Positions 25,440 to 36,029 of a stretch of DNA of 64,000 nt are shown here, piece after piece. Source of the stretch: Anadara kagoshimensis (taxonomy: Eukaryota > Mollusca > Bivalvia > Arcoida > Arcidae); the NCBI GenBank assembly GCA_021292105.1, contig CM037870.1:68489260-68553259 (forward strand), given 5' to 3'. Each line of letters begins with the position of its first letter. Within the stretch, counting starts at the first letter, position 1. Position numbers and translations under genes: made by a program. The notes under the pieces are model-generated. The model had not been told where the DNA came from. It saw only the letters and a program-made list of their open reading frames with translations, and ran no database searches.

Positions 25440-26043
25440 CACTAGAAGGGGGTTTTACCGGAATAATTGCGAAAATCCGGAATAATCAGACCAAATCCGG
25501 AATAAACCAAATTGATCTGGAATAATCAGGTAAAGTCCGGAATAAACCGGTAAAATCCGGAATAATTGGACTATTTTGTTACGGTAAGTTTTCCGTAATC
25601 TAAAAATTACGGTAAGTGTCTGATTATTCTGGAAAATGACCGATTATTACGGAAAAAGTCTAATTATTCCGGCAAATGTCCAATTATTACGGAAAAATTT
25701 CTAAAAAATAATAATTTTTAAAAATTTTTTTACCGTAATAATTGGACATTTGCCGGAATAATTAGATTTTTACCGTAATAATCAGTCTTTTACCGGAATA
25801 ATCAGACAAGTTCCCGTAAAAATCAGACACTTTCCGGAATTTTTAGAATCCGTAAAATTTACCGTAAAAATATTCTTATTATTCCGGATTTTGACCAATT
25901 ATTCCGGATTTTGTCCGATTATTTCGGATTTGGTCTAAAAATTCCGGAATTGATCTAAATATTCCGGATTTTCGCAAAGATTACGGAAAGTGTCTTACTA
26001 TTCCGGAATTTCGCAATTATTCCGGTAAAACCCCCTTCTAGTG
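25440..26043. mobile_element. Foldback element with CACTAG...CTAGTG ends and 3-bp TSD (CACTA-like)
   Basis: This is a 604-bp near-perfectly symmetrical element. CACTAGAAGGGGGTTTTACC at the left mirrors GGTAAAACCCCCTTCTAGTG at the right. The flanks are TTC (25437-25439) and TTC (26044-26046), a 3-bp target duplication. The interior is a run of short CCGGAATAAT/CCGTAATAAT words with AGACAAA spacers in opposite orientations in the two halves. CACTA termini with 3-bp TSDs are the hallmark of the CACTA/EnSpm superfamily. There is no transposase, so this is a non-autonomous foldback derivative. Confidence 0.85.
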
Positions 26044-26046
26044 TTC

Positions 26047-26391
26047 AATTGGAAAATCACTGTTGATTGAAATGGTATGACTACTTCACATTATAACATG
26101 TATTACTAATGGCTCATTATGCTGTGATTAACAGCTTTATCTAAAGTATAAATTTTATTGGTCAGATCAGACTTTTCATTTGGATCAAATTGATTTCAAA
26201 TTGATTTTTCTTTCAATCTTGATAACATAGCCTAACAGGTCAATAATTTTTTGCATGAACAGTACATCTTGAAAATCTCTTTTGAACCAACAATATTAGA
26301 ACTTGACTGAGAAACAGGAACCTGGAAGTGACCAATAGTAAGCATTTGCTCTAAACTGTAACATGTGTTATAGTGTAAACTAAAATATAGC

Positions 26392-26396
<5 letters not shown>
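26047..26396. other. No recognised feature
   Basis: AT-rich sequence between the foldback and a CA microsatellite. Confidence 0.35.

Positions 26397-26432
<36 letters not shown>
26397..26432. repeat. (CA)n microsatellite
   Basis: About 17 uninterrupted CA dinucleotides. Confidence 0.95.
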
Positions 26433-26434
<2 letters not shown>

Positions 26435-26858
26435 ACAATTTATAGATATCATATACAATATTGTTTTTATAAAATAAATGCTTGAAATTGTCCCCTGATA
26501 CCTGTGGGATACACACTACAAGTTATGCAATTATGCCATGCCGTTATATTCATACGCTCATAATATTGAGATTTTGTGTACATTTCACATATCATCTTGA
26601 TCAGAAATGGATATACTTTGATTAGAAACAAATACTTAAATGGCTTTTATTGTCCGTAAGTTTGGTATTTATCTGAAACATCACAAAAACAAATCACTCA
26701 CCTTAACCAGTATACAATTATCACGCGGCAAAATGCGTTTTTAAAAGTGAAAGTTGTTAACATACAAATAAAATACAAAACGGAAAACGACCATAAAAAT
26801 GCGGCCGGTAGTAGGAGGCGAAATAAACTAATCCTAATGGTTGGTCCGGTAGCAGTGT

Positions 26859-27151
26859 CAGGGGCGGATCCAGGATTTTTTGAAAGGGGGGGGGGGGGTT
26901 GAGAACTATCCAGGATTTTTTGAAAGGGGGGGGGGTTGAGAACTATACAGGATTTTTCTAAAGGGGGATGAGAATTATATCAATGCTAGATGCGAGCGCC
27001 GAAGGCGCGAGCTTCCAGAGACGATGGGTCTAGGGCCGATGGGGGCCAAGAAAATAATTTTAATCAGTCAATATCTCACTCTTTCTCTCTCTTTACATTT
27101 TTCAAAGGGGGGGTTGCAACCCCCGCAACCCCTCCCCTAAATCCGCCACTG
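26859..27151. mobile_element. Non-autonomous DNA transposon with CAGGGGCGGATCCAGG end, 5-bp TSD
   Basis: The left end CAGGGGCGGATCCAGGATTT mirrors the right end CCTAAATCCGCCACTG. AGTGT occurs immediately on both sides (26854-26858, 27152-27156). A G-rich 5' section is itself duplicated (CAGGATTTTTTGAAAGGGGG occurs twice and a shorter form once). It is 293 bp without a meaningful ORF. The ends resemble hAT-type termini and the 5-bp TSD fits the hAT5 group (inference). Confidence 0.8.
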
Positions 27152-27156
27152 AGTGT

Positions 27157-27777
27157 ACACGCTTTTGTACACTGCATAATCCTTATCCTCGGCGCTAGTT
27201 TGTGACAGTGAGACTGTCTTTCCAGGCGAAAATTTGTAAAATAACCATATTTTACAAAAAAGTACAACATGACACAGTTATTAAACAAAAGACCTTACAT
27301 AAAGGACCCAACCCCCGTGTCAAATGCCAATTTTGCTTCTACGTTGTCATAGGACCGCGTTCACAAAATTTAGCCAAGTTGTTTCTCAGGCAGAGAAGAA
27401 AAATTCTAAGATTCAGTTAATTTTAGCATAGTCAACTCAAAAGGTTAAGTGAAGAAGTAACGGAAAACACAATACTTTAAATGCATAGTTACTAAACCAA
27501 CCCATAAAATAAACATAATGGTCATTGGTGTTTTTTTTTTTCAAAGTCCGAACTGCAAGGACACAAACATTAAATGATCTGACAATTATGAGTAGGGACT
27601 TCTCACACAAAGTTTGGTCTCATTTGCAATTGGCCGACTGATTTTAAAAACCCTTTTCTGAAAAATTGGCTTTTATTTATCTTATTTATATATATTCGGC
27701 TAATTACGAGGTAACAAATACGGAATACCAATCACTTACATTAACTTGATCGACTTGACTTCAAGTTTCTACATATC
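27157..27777. other. No recognised gene
   Basis: Short unrelated ORFs only. Nothing else was recognised before the 114-bp tandem repeat. Confidence 0.35.
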
Positions 27778-28126
27778 GAATTTGATCAAAATGACCATTT
27801 ATCTGTATTTTATATTTATAATAAGGGGGAAGGGGATCTTGAATCCGACCCTCTTGAATAACGACTGCTCCACCTAGGTACTTTCCACACCAAATTTGAT
27901 CAAAATGACCATTTATCTGTATTTTATATTTATAATAAGGGGGTAGGGGATCTTGAATCCGACCCTCTTGAATAACGACTGCTCCACCTAGGTACTTTCC
28001 ACACCAAATTTGATCAAAATGACCATTTATCTGTATTTTATATTTATAATAAGGGGGTAGGGGATCTTGGATCCGACCCTCTTGATTTAAAGACTGCTCC
28101 ACCTAGGTTTTTTCCACACCAAATTT
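27778..28126. repeat. 114-bp tandem repeat, three copies
   Basis: The units start at 27778, 27892 and 28006 (AATTTGATCAAAATGACCAT ... CTCCACCTAGGTACTTTCCA) and a fourth breaks off at 28121. Because 114 is divisible by three, a minus-strand frame repeats a 38-residue peptide three times (EGRIQDPLPPYYKYKIQING ...). There is no start context, splice support or family similarity, so it is treated as non-coding. Confidence 0.9.
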
Positions 28127-28210
28127 GGTTTCAAGTGGTCAAGCAGTTTTAGAGTTTCCACAGAATGACCGCGTTTTAGCAATTACATATTATACCAGTT
28201 TTAATTTTAC

Positions 28211-28256
28211 AGCACTAGACGGCCGTTTCGGAATACAATTCCTCATCAGTAGTGCT
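28211..28256 (-). ncRNA. Minimal type I hammerhead ribozyme
   Basis: Read on the minus strand, the motif order is stem I strand AGCACUA, core CUGAUGA, stem II GGAAU-UGU-AUUCC, core GAAA, a very short stem III (A-U and C-G pairs closing a GGCC loop), cleavage triplet GUC, then stem I return strand UAGUGCU. All invariant core residues are present, stems I and II pair perfectly, and stem I is open-ended (type I). Short-stem-III type I hammerheads occur in metazoan retrozymes, Penelope-like elements and satellites (known). A second copy with a different stem III loop is at 46348-46393. Homology extends about 30 bp past the 3' side of the ribozyme. Confidence 0.9.
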
Positions 28257-28830
28257 TGGACCAAAGTTATGAAACCAAAATTATTTTGAAGATGTTGAAA
28301 AGCTACCCAAAGGACCAAAATATATTTTACCAAATAAAGCTAGAGACAAAAATTTGCATGAGGGAGTATACCTTAGTTTTTGAGAAATTTCAAATTTTAA
28401 CTTGCAGGAAATTTAGCAACTAATATGCATATTCCACTTATAACGAACAATGGAAAAGGTTATGGAAACATCGATTCATATATTAAATGGCTAGATATTT
28501 ACTTTTGTATATTAACGAAACTATTTCATAAATTAACAATTGGAAGTAATGGACTTTAATAATTTTCTATTTAAATTAACGGCGTTATTGGATGCTGAAT
28601 TCACAACTTCAACTACAAAGAGAGACAACTCTGCTTCCATAAGAATATGAAGGACGACAGAGTTGTTTCCCCGACACCCATTATCAACAATAACACACAT
28701 CAGGATTGGCAACATGAGAACACTGCACGTTTTACCATCTACATCATAGGACTACTTGTACATTTCTGTATGTAGAATGGTTTCTCTTGGTTGATTGGAA
28801 ATGTTTTTGTTGTCTTAATCATGAACCATA
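28257..28830. other. No recognised gene
   Basis: The minus frame at 28533-28715 has no recognisable similarity. Nothing else was seen. Confidence 0.35.
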
Positions 28831-28898
28831 TGTCATGTGCTGATTTTTAATTTTTATTAAAATAATGCATAATCCATTCAAAATCAGCACATGACACA
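28831..28898. repeat. Short inverted repeat (hairpin)
   Basis: TGTCATGTGCTGATTTTTAA is mirrored by AAAATCAGCACATGACACA about 30 bp later. It lies just outside the TTAA-flanked foldback and may be a separate small element. Confidence 0.75.
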
Positions 28899-28917
28899 TG
28901 TACTCAACTACACTTAA

Positions 28918-29902
28918 GGGTCATCTAAGTAGGAAAATTCAAGTGAAAACAATTTGGTTGAAAAGCGTGAAAGAGGGGTATAACTATGAAATTACCTACA
29001 CAAGCGCGAAGATTTATAAATAAAAATACAGCAGGAATTGATAATTTAAGAAATTTTAAAATATTTGTTGCATGTTTTATGAAAATAGTGCAAAAATACA
29101 CGTGTTGGGAAAAATAGTTTACACCTTATATAACGAATTAATTTTAAAAAATGAAAAGATATTAATAGTCAACATCATAGAGCAGTGCAAAGGGACCAGA
29201 GTTTGTTAAAGTAATACGAGGTTTTTGAAAACTCAACAATTTGCGGTTGATGTTATATACGATTTATTTACCTTTTAAAAATGCGTGTACCAGGCGTGAT
29301 ATTTATATTCTAAGGCCACTTATAATCCAAAATACAACAAGTCATTAAAAGTGCACGGTCACACAATACTGTTCTATTTGAATTGAGGTGAATATTGTTT
29401 GGTTTCAACAATGTTGAACTATATAAAGCCGAATATGCCTCAACAATAATCAAGAAATATACAAAGTTAGCTTTTAAAATCTTTCCTTGGATCGTTGGTA
29501 GCCTTAGAATATGAACTATCACGCCTGGTACACGCATTTTGAAAGGAAAACAAATCATAGAAAACATCCACCGTAAATAGTCGAGTTTTCAAAAACCTCG
29601 TATTTCTTTAACACACTCTACCCCCTTTGCACTGCTCTATGACGTTGACTATCTAAATATCTTTTCATTTTTTAAAATTAATTCGTTATACAAGGTGTAA
29701 GCTTTTTTTCCCCAACACGTGTATTTTTGCACAATTTTCTTTAAAAAATGCCCCAAATATTTTATAAACTCTTGAATTATCAATTCCTATTTTATTTTTA
29801 TTTATAAATCTTCACGCTTGTGTAGGTAATTTCATAATTATACCCCTCTTCTCGCTTTTCAACAAAATGGTTTTCACTTGAATTTTCCTACTTAAATGAC
29901 CC
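28918..29902. mobile_element. 985-bp foldback element flanked by TTAA
   Basis: The outer arms are about 330 bp each. GGGTCATCTAAGTAGGAAAA at the left mirrors TTTTCCTACTTAAATGACCC at the right, with continued complementarity through ACACGTGTT and CCTCGTAT. An inner inverted repeat (AAAATGCGTGTACCAGGCGT near 29277 and its complement near 29525) lies in the loop. TTAA sits directly outside both ends (28914-28917, 29903-29906). TTAA targets are characteristic of piggyBac and Kolobok transposases, so this is a non-autonomous relative (inference). The ORFs at 29310-29567 and 29812-30060 are incidental. Confidence 0.85.
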
Positions 29903-29906
29903 TTAA

Positions 29907-30598
29907 CGCGCGTTTTAACATAAATTTCACGCCTCACAAATTCACAAGAATAGAACACAACAAGTATTCGTATTCGCCTTTCCTGAACGTACACCGGATA
30001 TTTGTATTTATCAAATGTAAAACCACTGATTCTGAGGATAATTTTTTGTGCTGAAAGCAACGAATGCGTAGCTTTAAATTCTGTTTATACAAAATTGGTA
30101 TCTATGACGGTCATTTGTGATTATGGTGTACAAATGTTACGATGAACTATTTCATTTAAAAAACAAAAATAATTTTGAAAATTCTCTCAAATTAACAAAT
30201 CAGCCATTTGTTCGGCTATAATTTTTATATTTGTGGCAATTATCTCACCATTAGATGATTTTGAAACAAACGAAAAATAAAATAATAAAAATGATAGCAT
30301 AGCAATTTTTGTCATGTGCCAGTTTAATGTATTTATCGATCCTTCGGAAGAGACCTTAAAAACGACAGACGTGGCACGTACGTTGAAGACTCTTGCATAT
30401 TGTCCTTAAAGGACTGCAAAGGTAAAAATTTCTGCTACTTCAACTTTAGCTGGTTACGTATCGATATCAGTGCAATATTCTTGACTGAGACTTAAAAAAT
30501 CCAATCAATCGTATCATTTAGGTCATGTATATGTAGCGGGACTGAGATAGTCGTGCTATTGTGTAGTATATAGTAGTTATAATAGAGTGATTTACTGC
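29907..30598. other. No recognised feature
   Basis: AT-rich sequence between the foldback and a tRNA-headed SINE. Confidence 0.35.
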
Positions 30599-30735
30599 CA
30601 GACTTTCTGGTCCGGATCTTTTAGCCTTGTGGTAGAACGCTCGCTTTTCACCCGGAGGGCCGGGTCGATTCTCAGCCGGGGCACTCGGTGAGGAAGTGTT
30701 TTTTTCTGGTGTTTCCTCCAGTAGCTGATTGCAGG
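30599..30735 (+). mobile_element. tRNA-derived SINE
   Basis: TTAGCCTTGTGGTAGAACGC (A-box side) is followed by GGCCGGGTCGATTCTCAGCC (B-box GGTCGATTC) and a body with GTGTTTCCTCCAGTAG. The 5' and 3' acceptor halves do not pair, so it reads as a SINE head rather than a tRNA gene. Confidence 0.65.
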
Positions 30736-31049
30736 AAAAATAACTCTTACAGAAAAAAATAAACAGTACAATGCAACACTCAAGGATTTGATATGGCTTC
30801 TCAGTTGCATTTTGCAATTTTCAACAAAATTTGAAGTCATATTTAGAGTTTCTCTTTTGTTGAAATTAAATAAATATAAGACTTATTATTTCTAACGAAA
30901 GGTCAAGCAGACAAGTCAACATTGCTTTCCTATACGTAACATATTTCGTATCTGCTCAGAAGTGAATTGATACTTTGCAGTGACACAGTCCCATTTGCCG
31001 AGCTTCGGGACAATATATAATGACAATTAAGTAAATTTATATATATTAC

Positions 31050-31202
31050 GGAAGGCCAAGAAACACCTGGCGGAGAAACCTGCAATCAGAAATGGATAGA
31101 GAGGGATACAAATGGCAAGACCTGGGCAGATTAGCACAGAATAGAACCAGATGGAGGAGTGTTGTCAGTGGCCTATGTACCTCCCTGGTACCACAGGCAT
31201 AA
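31050..31202 (+). pseudogene. LINE relic: extreme C-terminus of reverse-transcriptase ORF
   Basis: One plus frame reads GRPRNTWRRNLQSEMDREGY, then KWQDLGRLAQNRTRWRSVV, and ends in TAA. This is the usual C-terminal tail of several non-LTR retrotransposon polyproteins (RP..TWRR ... A.dR..WR). Only about 50 residues remain. It is immediately followed by a different LINE fragment. Confidence 0.7.
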
Positions 31203-31237
31203 GTAAGTAGTAAAGTACTAGTATATATATTACGACA

Positions 31238-31831
31238 ATGCTGCAGTTGACCAAACATCGACAGCTAGCTTTCCTTGTCTGGAACACCCATGTAGACAGA
31301 ATCACTAAGAAAACAGTCTCTACTCTAGCCTTTCTTCGAAGAACTATCACCAACTGTTCAACAGCTACCAAGGAACAAAGCATACAAGAAATATGTTCAC
31401 CCTACGCGGATTGCAAATGCTGTATCCGTCTGGGATCCACATACCCAAAGAAACATCAACGCCCTCAGATGGTACAAAGACGGAGTGCTAGATTCGAAAA
31501 AAACCCTACTCTCGAGCAGTGTCGTTCAGTTTGGTTGGGAAGAGCTAAGAACCAGAAGGGCAAAAACAAAGGTAACAATGGTACACATATATACAGGATC
31601 CCTGTATACATCCATCTAACTCCAGCAGGGACTGTCACCAGAGGACACTCTAGCCGATCCCTGGTACTGCTAAGAACTGTGATATACAGGAACTCATTCT
31701 CTCCCAGCGCCATTAGAACGTGGAACACGCTATCTGATGCATTTGTTCTTCAAGCAGGCTCTTGTAACATCGGCAATGTATCACTAAAGCAGACCCAGGT
31801 TGCTTTCACCACAACTTTTACCTGCCACTGA
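31238..31831 (+). pseudogene. LINE relic (Jockey/CR1-like clade) 3' end
   Basis: The open frame contains HVDRITKKTVSTLAFLRRTI, then an RT C-terminal pattern with MVQRRSARF and, later, FSPSAIRTWNTLSDA. These match the 'HI..I..KA...L.FL+RN' and 'FF.R.I..WN.LP' signatures. The middle is scrambled by frameshifts: the 'vrP.leYas.vWdp' segment appears only in altered frame (SPYADCKCCIRLGSTYPKK). Endonuclease and RT catalytic core are absent, so it is a 5'-truncated dead copy. Confidence 0.75.
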
Positions 31832-32113
31832 TTTATTTTGCCTTTTTCGCTGGCATAAACAATTTACAGTGCGAGTATACTCAGATTTGAGGGAGGCACT
31901 TACAGAAGAAGAAGAAGAAATTCCATCTATACATCGAATTTGTTGCATCGAAGTCAAATGAACTTTAATTAATTCATTACTGACTACCCGAGACCCACTA
32001 ACGATGGTTATGCTTCACCGTCCAAATACACAAAAGTTTGTTAAATAATATAATTGTACATGTATATAAAATGAGAGGAGCTCGAGGTAGCATGCTTACA
32101 AATTAACGTTATT
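31832..32113. other. LINE 3' flank, no gene
   Basis: It contains a short AGAAGAAGAAG run near 31909, which may be the simple-repeat tail of the LINE copy. Confidence 0.4.
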
Positions 32114-34398
32114 ATGATTCCCCACCACCGAAGGTGGGGAATCATATTGTTTTCGTTCTGTTTCTTCTTATTATTATTATTTTTATTATTCTTATTCTTA
32201 TTATTCTTCTTCTCTCAAGACCATATGCTGACGCATATATCGGGAACGGCTTGATGGATTTAGATGAAATTTGCTACCAATAATCTGTTGTCTGTGTAGA
32301 TAATCAAGACGCGTTCATTTTCATTATCTTGAAGGTGGGTGGGTGGATGTAAATAAATACGTAGTTAAATACCCGGGGAAACCAATTTTGAATGGACGTA
32401 AGCTGGTTACGACACCTTAATTATACCAAGTCAATGCTTTCACCTATGAGTTAATCCGATTAGTGACCGTTAAAAACTTGGCGATTTTTTAAACCACAGC
32501 TTGTCACGTCACACGCCTGTACTTAAAACCTTACACAATGAGATGAATGGTGTATACAATTTGCCTTGATAGATCAAATGGCTTGGGGGTTTTCTGTTAA
32601 TCACTGACTGTGGAAGTAGAAGGCTGCCCACTTTTTTAAGTTTATACCAATGAAATGTCTTCTTTTACTGACTGACACTTTCCTAATGACCGGTATGTCG
32701 AGTACAAAAATTTGTAGTTTTAGTCGGAAATGAATCTTCCGAGTAAGCCGCCATTCTGTTACTATTAACACTTTTCAAATAAGAGATGGACAATTATTTC
32801 AGGTATTGTTCAAGTTTAAGATAAAATATTTTTGTGTCTTTTTTATTCGATTTAAACATTGGAATTATCGTAATTTGGACTGAAAGTTCACTTCGATTTT
32901 AACATGGGAATTTTCGTAATATTTCGTAATTTGGACTAAAAATTCGCTTCAAATTCAGCATATCGAATTAACTAACAAATTTACATAGAAATACATAGCG
33001 ATCTGACGGGACCATTTGTATCATTTCGATTTAAGCGAAATTTCGATTCAACCGATTTCGAATTAACGAGAGTCGACTTTATTTCTTTTGCATCAAAAAC
33101 ACCTAAATAATCTATAGAGCAATGAAGATCTGAGTCTTTTAGATGCTGGAAATAACAATATGAGATTTATTCCGTATAATACACCTAAACTAATATGTAC
33201 CTCAACGTGTTGAAAAGTATGTTTTTTCAATAGAGGGGGTCTTTTAAATCGGACTATATATACAGCGTCGATCTATTTCAACACACTATACACAGAGTTA
33301 ACATACATGCTTCATATAAAAATGTCCGTCTTTGACTATTTTGACTGAGTAGATGTATCGTTATGATCATGAACCTCAAACATATAGGAATAACCGATAT
33401 AAGTCGCGTTATTAAAATACAAACAGATGGCCTCCTATGATGTGTATTGCGCATTGAATCACGATTATTAATCAATAAACTTTTTAGAAAAATATTAAAT
33501 AAACATCACAAAGAGTAACTTTTATTATATTTTATTTTGGATTTTACAATAATTCCGAGTCCATCGGAGTTTATACTGTCTGACGACATCGGGAGGGCAC
33601 CTGGGTATATCCTCAGGCAGTGTCGACACGCTCCAATATTACTTGGATCTACCTGCCCATCATTAGAAGGTCTTACATTCGCACCTAAGACAACGATCTT
33701 AATCAACTCAGTCGTTAATTACTGTGTTTATTCAGTGACACTCGCCAATCCCTCACTGGCTTCAATGTGTTATCACCTGTTAATTACTGGTGACCAAGAT
33801 ACCGGTGAACTTTGAAAACTTGTGGCCAGAAAAATCGCAAAGCGCCGTGTTTTGTCGCAAGTTAAAGAAAAAAAAATCGCAGTTAACGATGCCCAGCGCA
33901 AACCCTCCCATACGTGTTCATTCATTGTAACACGCGGCGACGCCAAATCAGAGGCCTGAGAGGGGTTCTACGAGTTTTCTTATTCAATAAAATTCATTGA
34001 AAACGTCACTTCCTATGCCGAGAAGGCCTTCCAATGTACGATTTTTCTCAACCGAAAACTTTAATTCAAATCTACTTTAACTTTCAAAGAAATTTTAAAA
34101 AGCAATCAAGGTATGATTTTTTTAGTTTACCAGGTCGGCGCGGTACAAATGTACTTGATACACAACTGCCTTTAAAATGTAATTGTTCATCAAGGCAATA
34201 TATACACAACATTAAAAACGTATGTGACGTGAAAATCACAAGATTTACCCTTTTTGGCGACACAGTAATGAAATTGGCAACAAAATTTTACAACTGGCGA
34301 TTTCCTTGACGACAGACTTTTACAACCCAGCGCTAACCCTGCTAGGGTCTTTTCACCAGATATATGCCATAAATTATTTATGGATGGTGGGGAATCAT
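32114..34398. mobile_element. Possible 2.3-kb element bounded by ATGATTCCCCACC / GGTGGGGAATCAT
   Basis: The 13-bp ends are inverted complements. The left end also forms its own hairpin (CCCCACC-ACCGAA-GGTGGGG) followed by a (TTA)n-rich stretch (32166-32215). The right end is followed by a second small hairpin (AACTGGTATCCCAGTTA). No transposase is recognisable; the short frames at 33278-33815 and 34034-34309 have no similarity I can name. Because the left hairpin already contains the right-end sequence, the boundaries could be coincidental copies of one motif. Confidence 0.35.
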
Positions 34399-34687
34399 AC
34401 GTAACTGGTATCCCAGTTACAATCTCTAGTTCTTTTTGCTGTTTCCAATTGGACGCAATAAAAACATTTATATATATGCATTGAAGGTTTCATAGTGACC
34501 AATAGATTGCACGTGTTAAAGTTGGTGACAGTGGAATACATTCATTTACACTGAAGTTCCATAGTTTCCTTTAAATTGCACCTGCAATCGTATGTTAACC
34601 GTTATTTTAAACGTAAAGAAATTTCCCGCGCATTTTTAAATTTTTTTAAATGGCACAGACCCTACCAACATCCGTGTCACGTGCATA

Positions 34688-34794
34688 CATATAAATCCCC
34701 GAGCCATTTATATATTGTGTGCAAATATAATCGACCTACTTCGTGTAGTAGGTTATAACGGACCAGAGTCTGTCTGTGCATTTACAATCAACAG
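34688..34794 (+). promoter_or_regulatory. Putative core promoter and non-coding first exon of the phosphonatase gene
   Basis: A TATA-like CATATAAAT (34688-34696) lies about 100 bp before a strong splice donor TCAACAG|GTAAGA at 34794/34795. The coding exon begins right after an acceptor, so an upstream non-coding exon is required, and this is the best candidate in the region. The transcription start is a guess. Confidence 0.4.
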
Positions 34795-36020
34795 GTAAGA
34801 TTTTGTATCGCATATATATAATGTTTTAACAGCACTTTAAAAATTAGGATAATAAACTACATGACAACACCGATCGTGCATTAGGCATATATTGGTTCAG
34901 TATGACAGACGTAGCTATGGTGGTGATAATTATGATGCACGATGGAATTGCCTTTATACTGTAGCTGAGGCTTGTATTATATAACAATGTCAAGTACAAG
35001 CTAAGTATAGCTTGCTATATCACTGTGTATAACCTATATTATATTACACGTCGCCGGGACAGTGGCCTTGGTGATGACACTGTACTTTCGTAATGCGTTT
35101 TTATTGTTATTAATTTTGTGTTTAACCTAATTTGTCAGTTTCAAAGTTTTTGCTTTGCTTTGTGGTTTGGACATAGATTGTTATCTTTATTTTGATTTGA
35201 TGTTCACCAAACATGGGATGTTGCGTTTCTTCTGCTGTCGCACCAACCTTGACGATGGCTTGTCAGATAATTTCGATCCTTTATAGGAGAACTAAGGAGC
35301 TTGTGTCACGGCACCTTTTTGGCATTTGTTGAATAACAGAGCTCTAAATTGCCTTAGTGCAATGCCCCCTGCAAAAACATGTTTCTTTATTTTTATTAAA
35401 CAGTTAACCCCTTTTAAAGATAATGTTGAAACTTTGGTAGGTGCACGACACAAAAAGCGCTATAAACAAGAGCTACATCTCCACAAATGTGATTATACCC
35501 CAGCCAACGGAGTTGAAAGGAATTGGTAAAGTAAACATCCCTAAACCATATACACGTATTCCCGATATGCATACTAAAGTTAACTCATATAAGGCAAGCT
35601 GACACATTTTTGTAGTACATTTTGGTGGTTTAATACTCAATTGGTAGAAAAACGCCATTCAACTATATACTGAACATTTTAATATGCTTTCTAAATTGAA
35701 TTCAAATATTTAGATTTTGGGACATGTCGCTAGGTCCATTTGGTCCATGTTTGAGCCAATGTTTTGTCAGCAACTTTTCCCAACCCATTGCCATTCTTAA
35801 TCTAAAACAATTAAAATATTTCAAGTCACAACTTTGTTTGCACTGTTTTGGGGACATACTTATGGCATCCAATTGCATTTCTTATATTTTTATTGCAAAG
35901 TAAAGGTCACTTCCGCTGATCTGACACGGTCGAGAATTGAAAACTGGTTTCCATTAATGAACTTATTTATTTATTTTTTATTTTATTCATTTATTTATTT
36001 ATTTGTTTATTTATTTGCAG
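34795..36020 (+). other. Putative 5' UTR intron of the phosphonatase gene
   Basis: It runs from the GTAAGA donor to a TTTATTTGCAG acceptor preceded by a long ATTT-rich tract. No repeats or ORFs of note were seen. Confidence 0.4.
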
Positions 36021-36029
36021 ATTGAAATC

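Noticed and set aside
27761..28102. 113-residue minus-strand ORF with a threefold 38-residue repeat
   Set aside because: Arises from a 114-bp tandem duplication. No family similarity, splice signals or start context.
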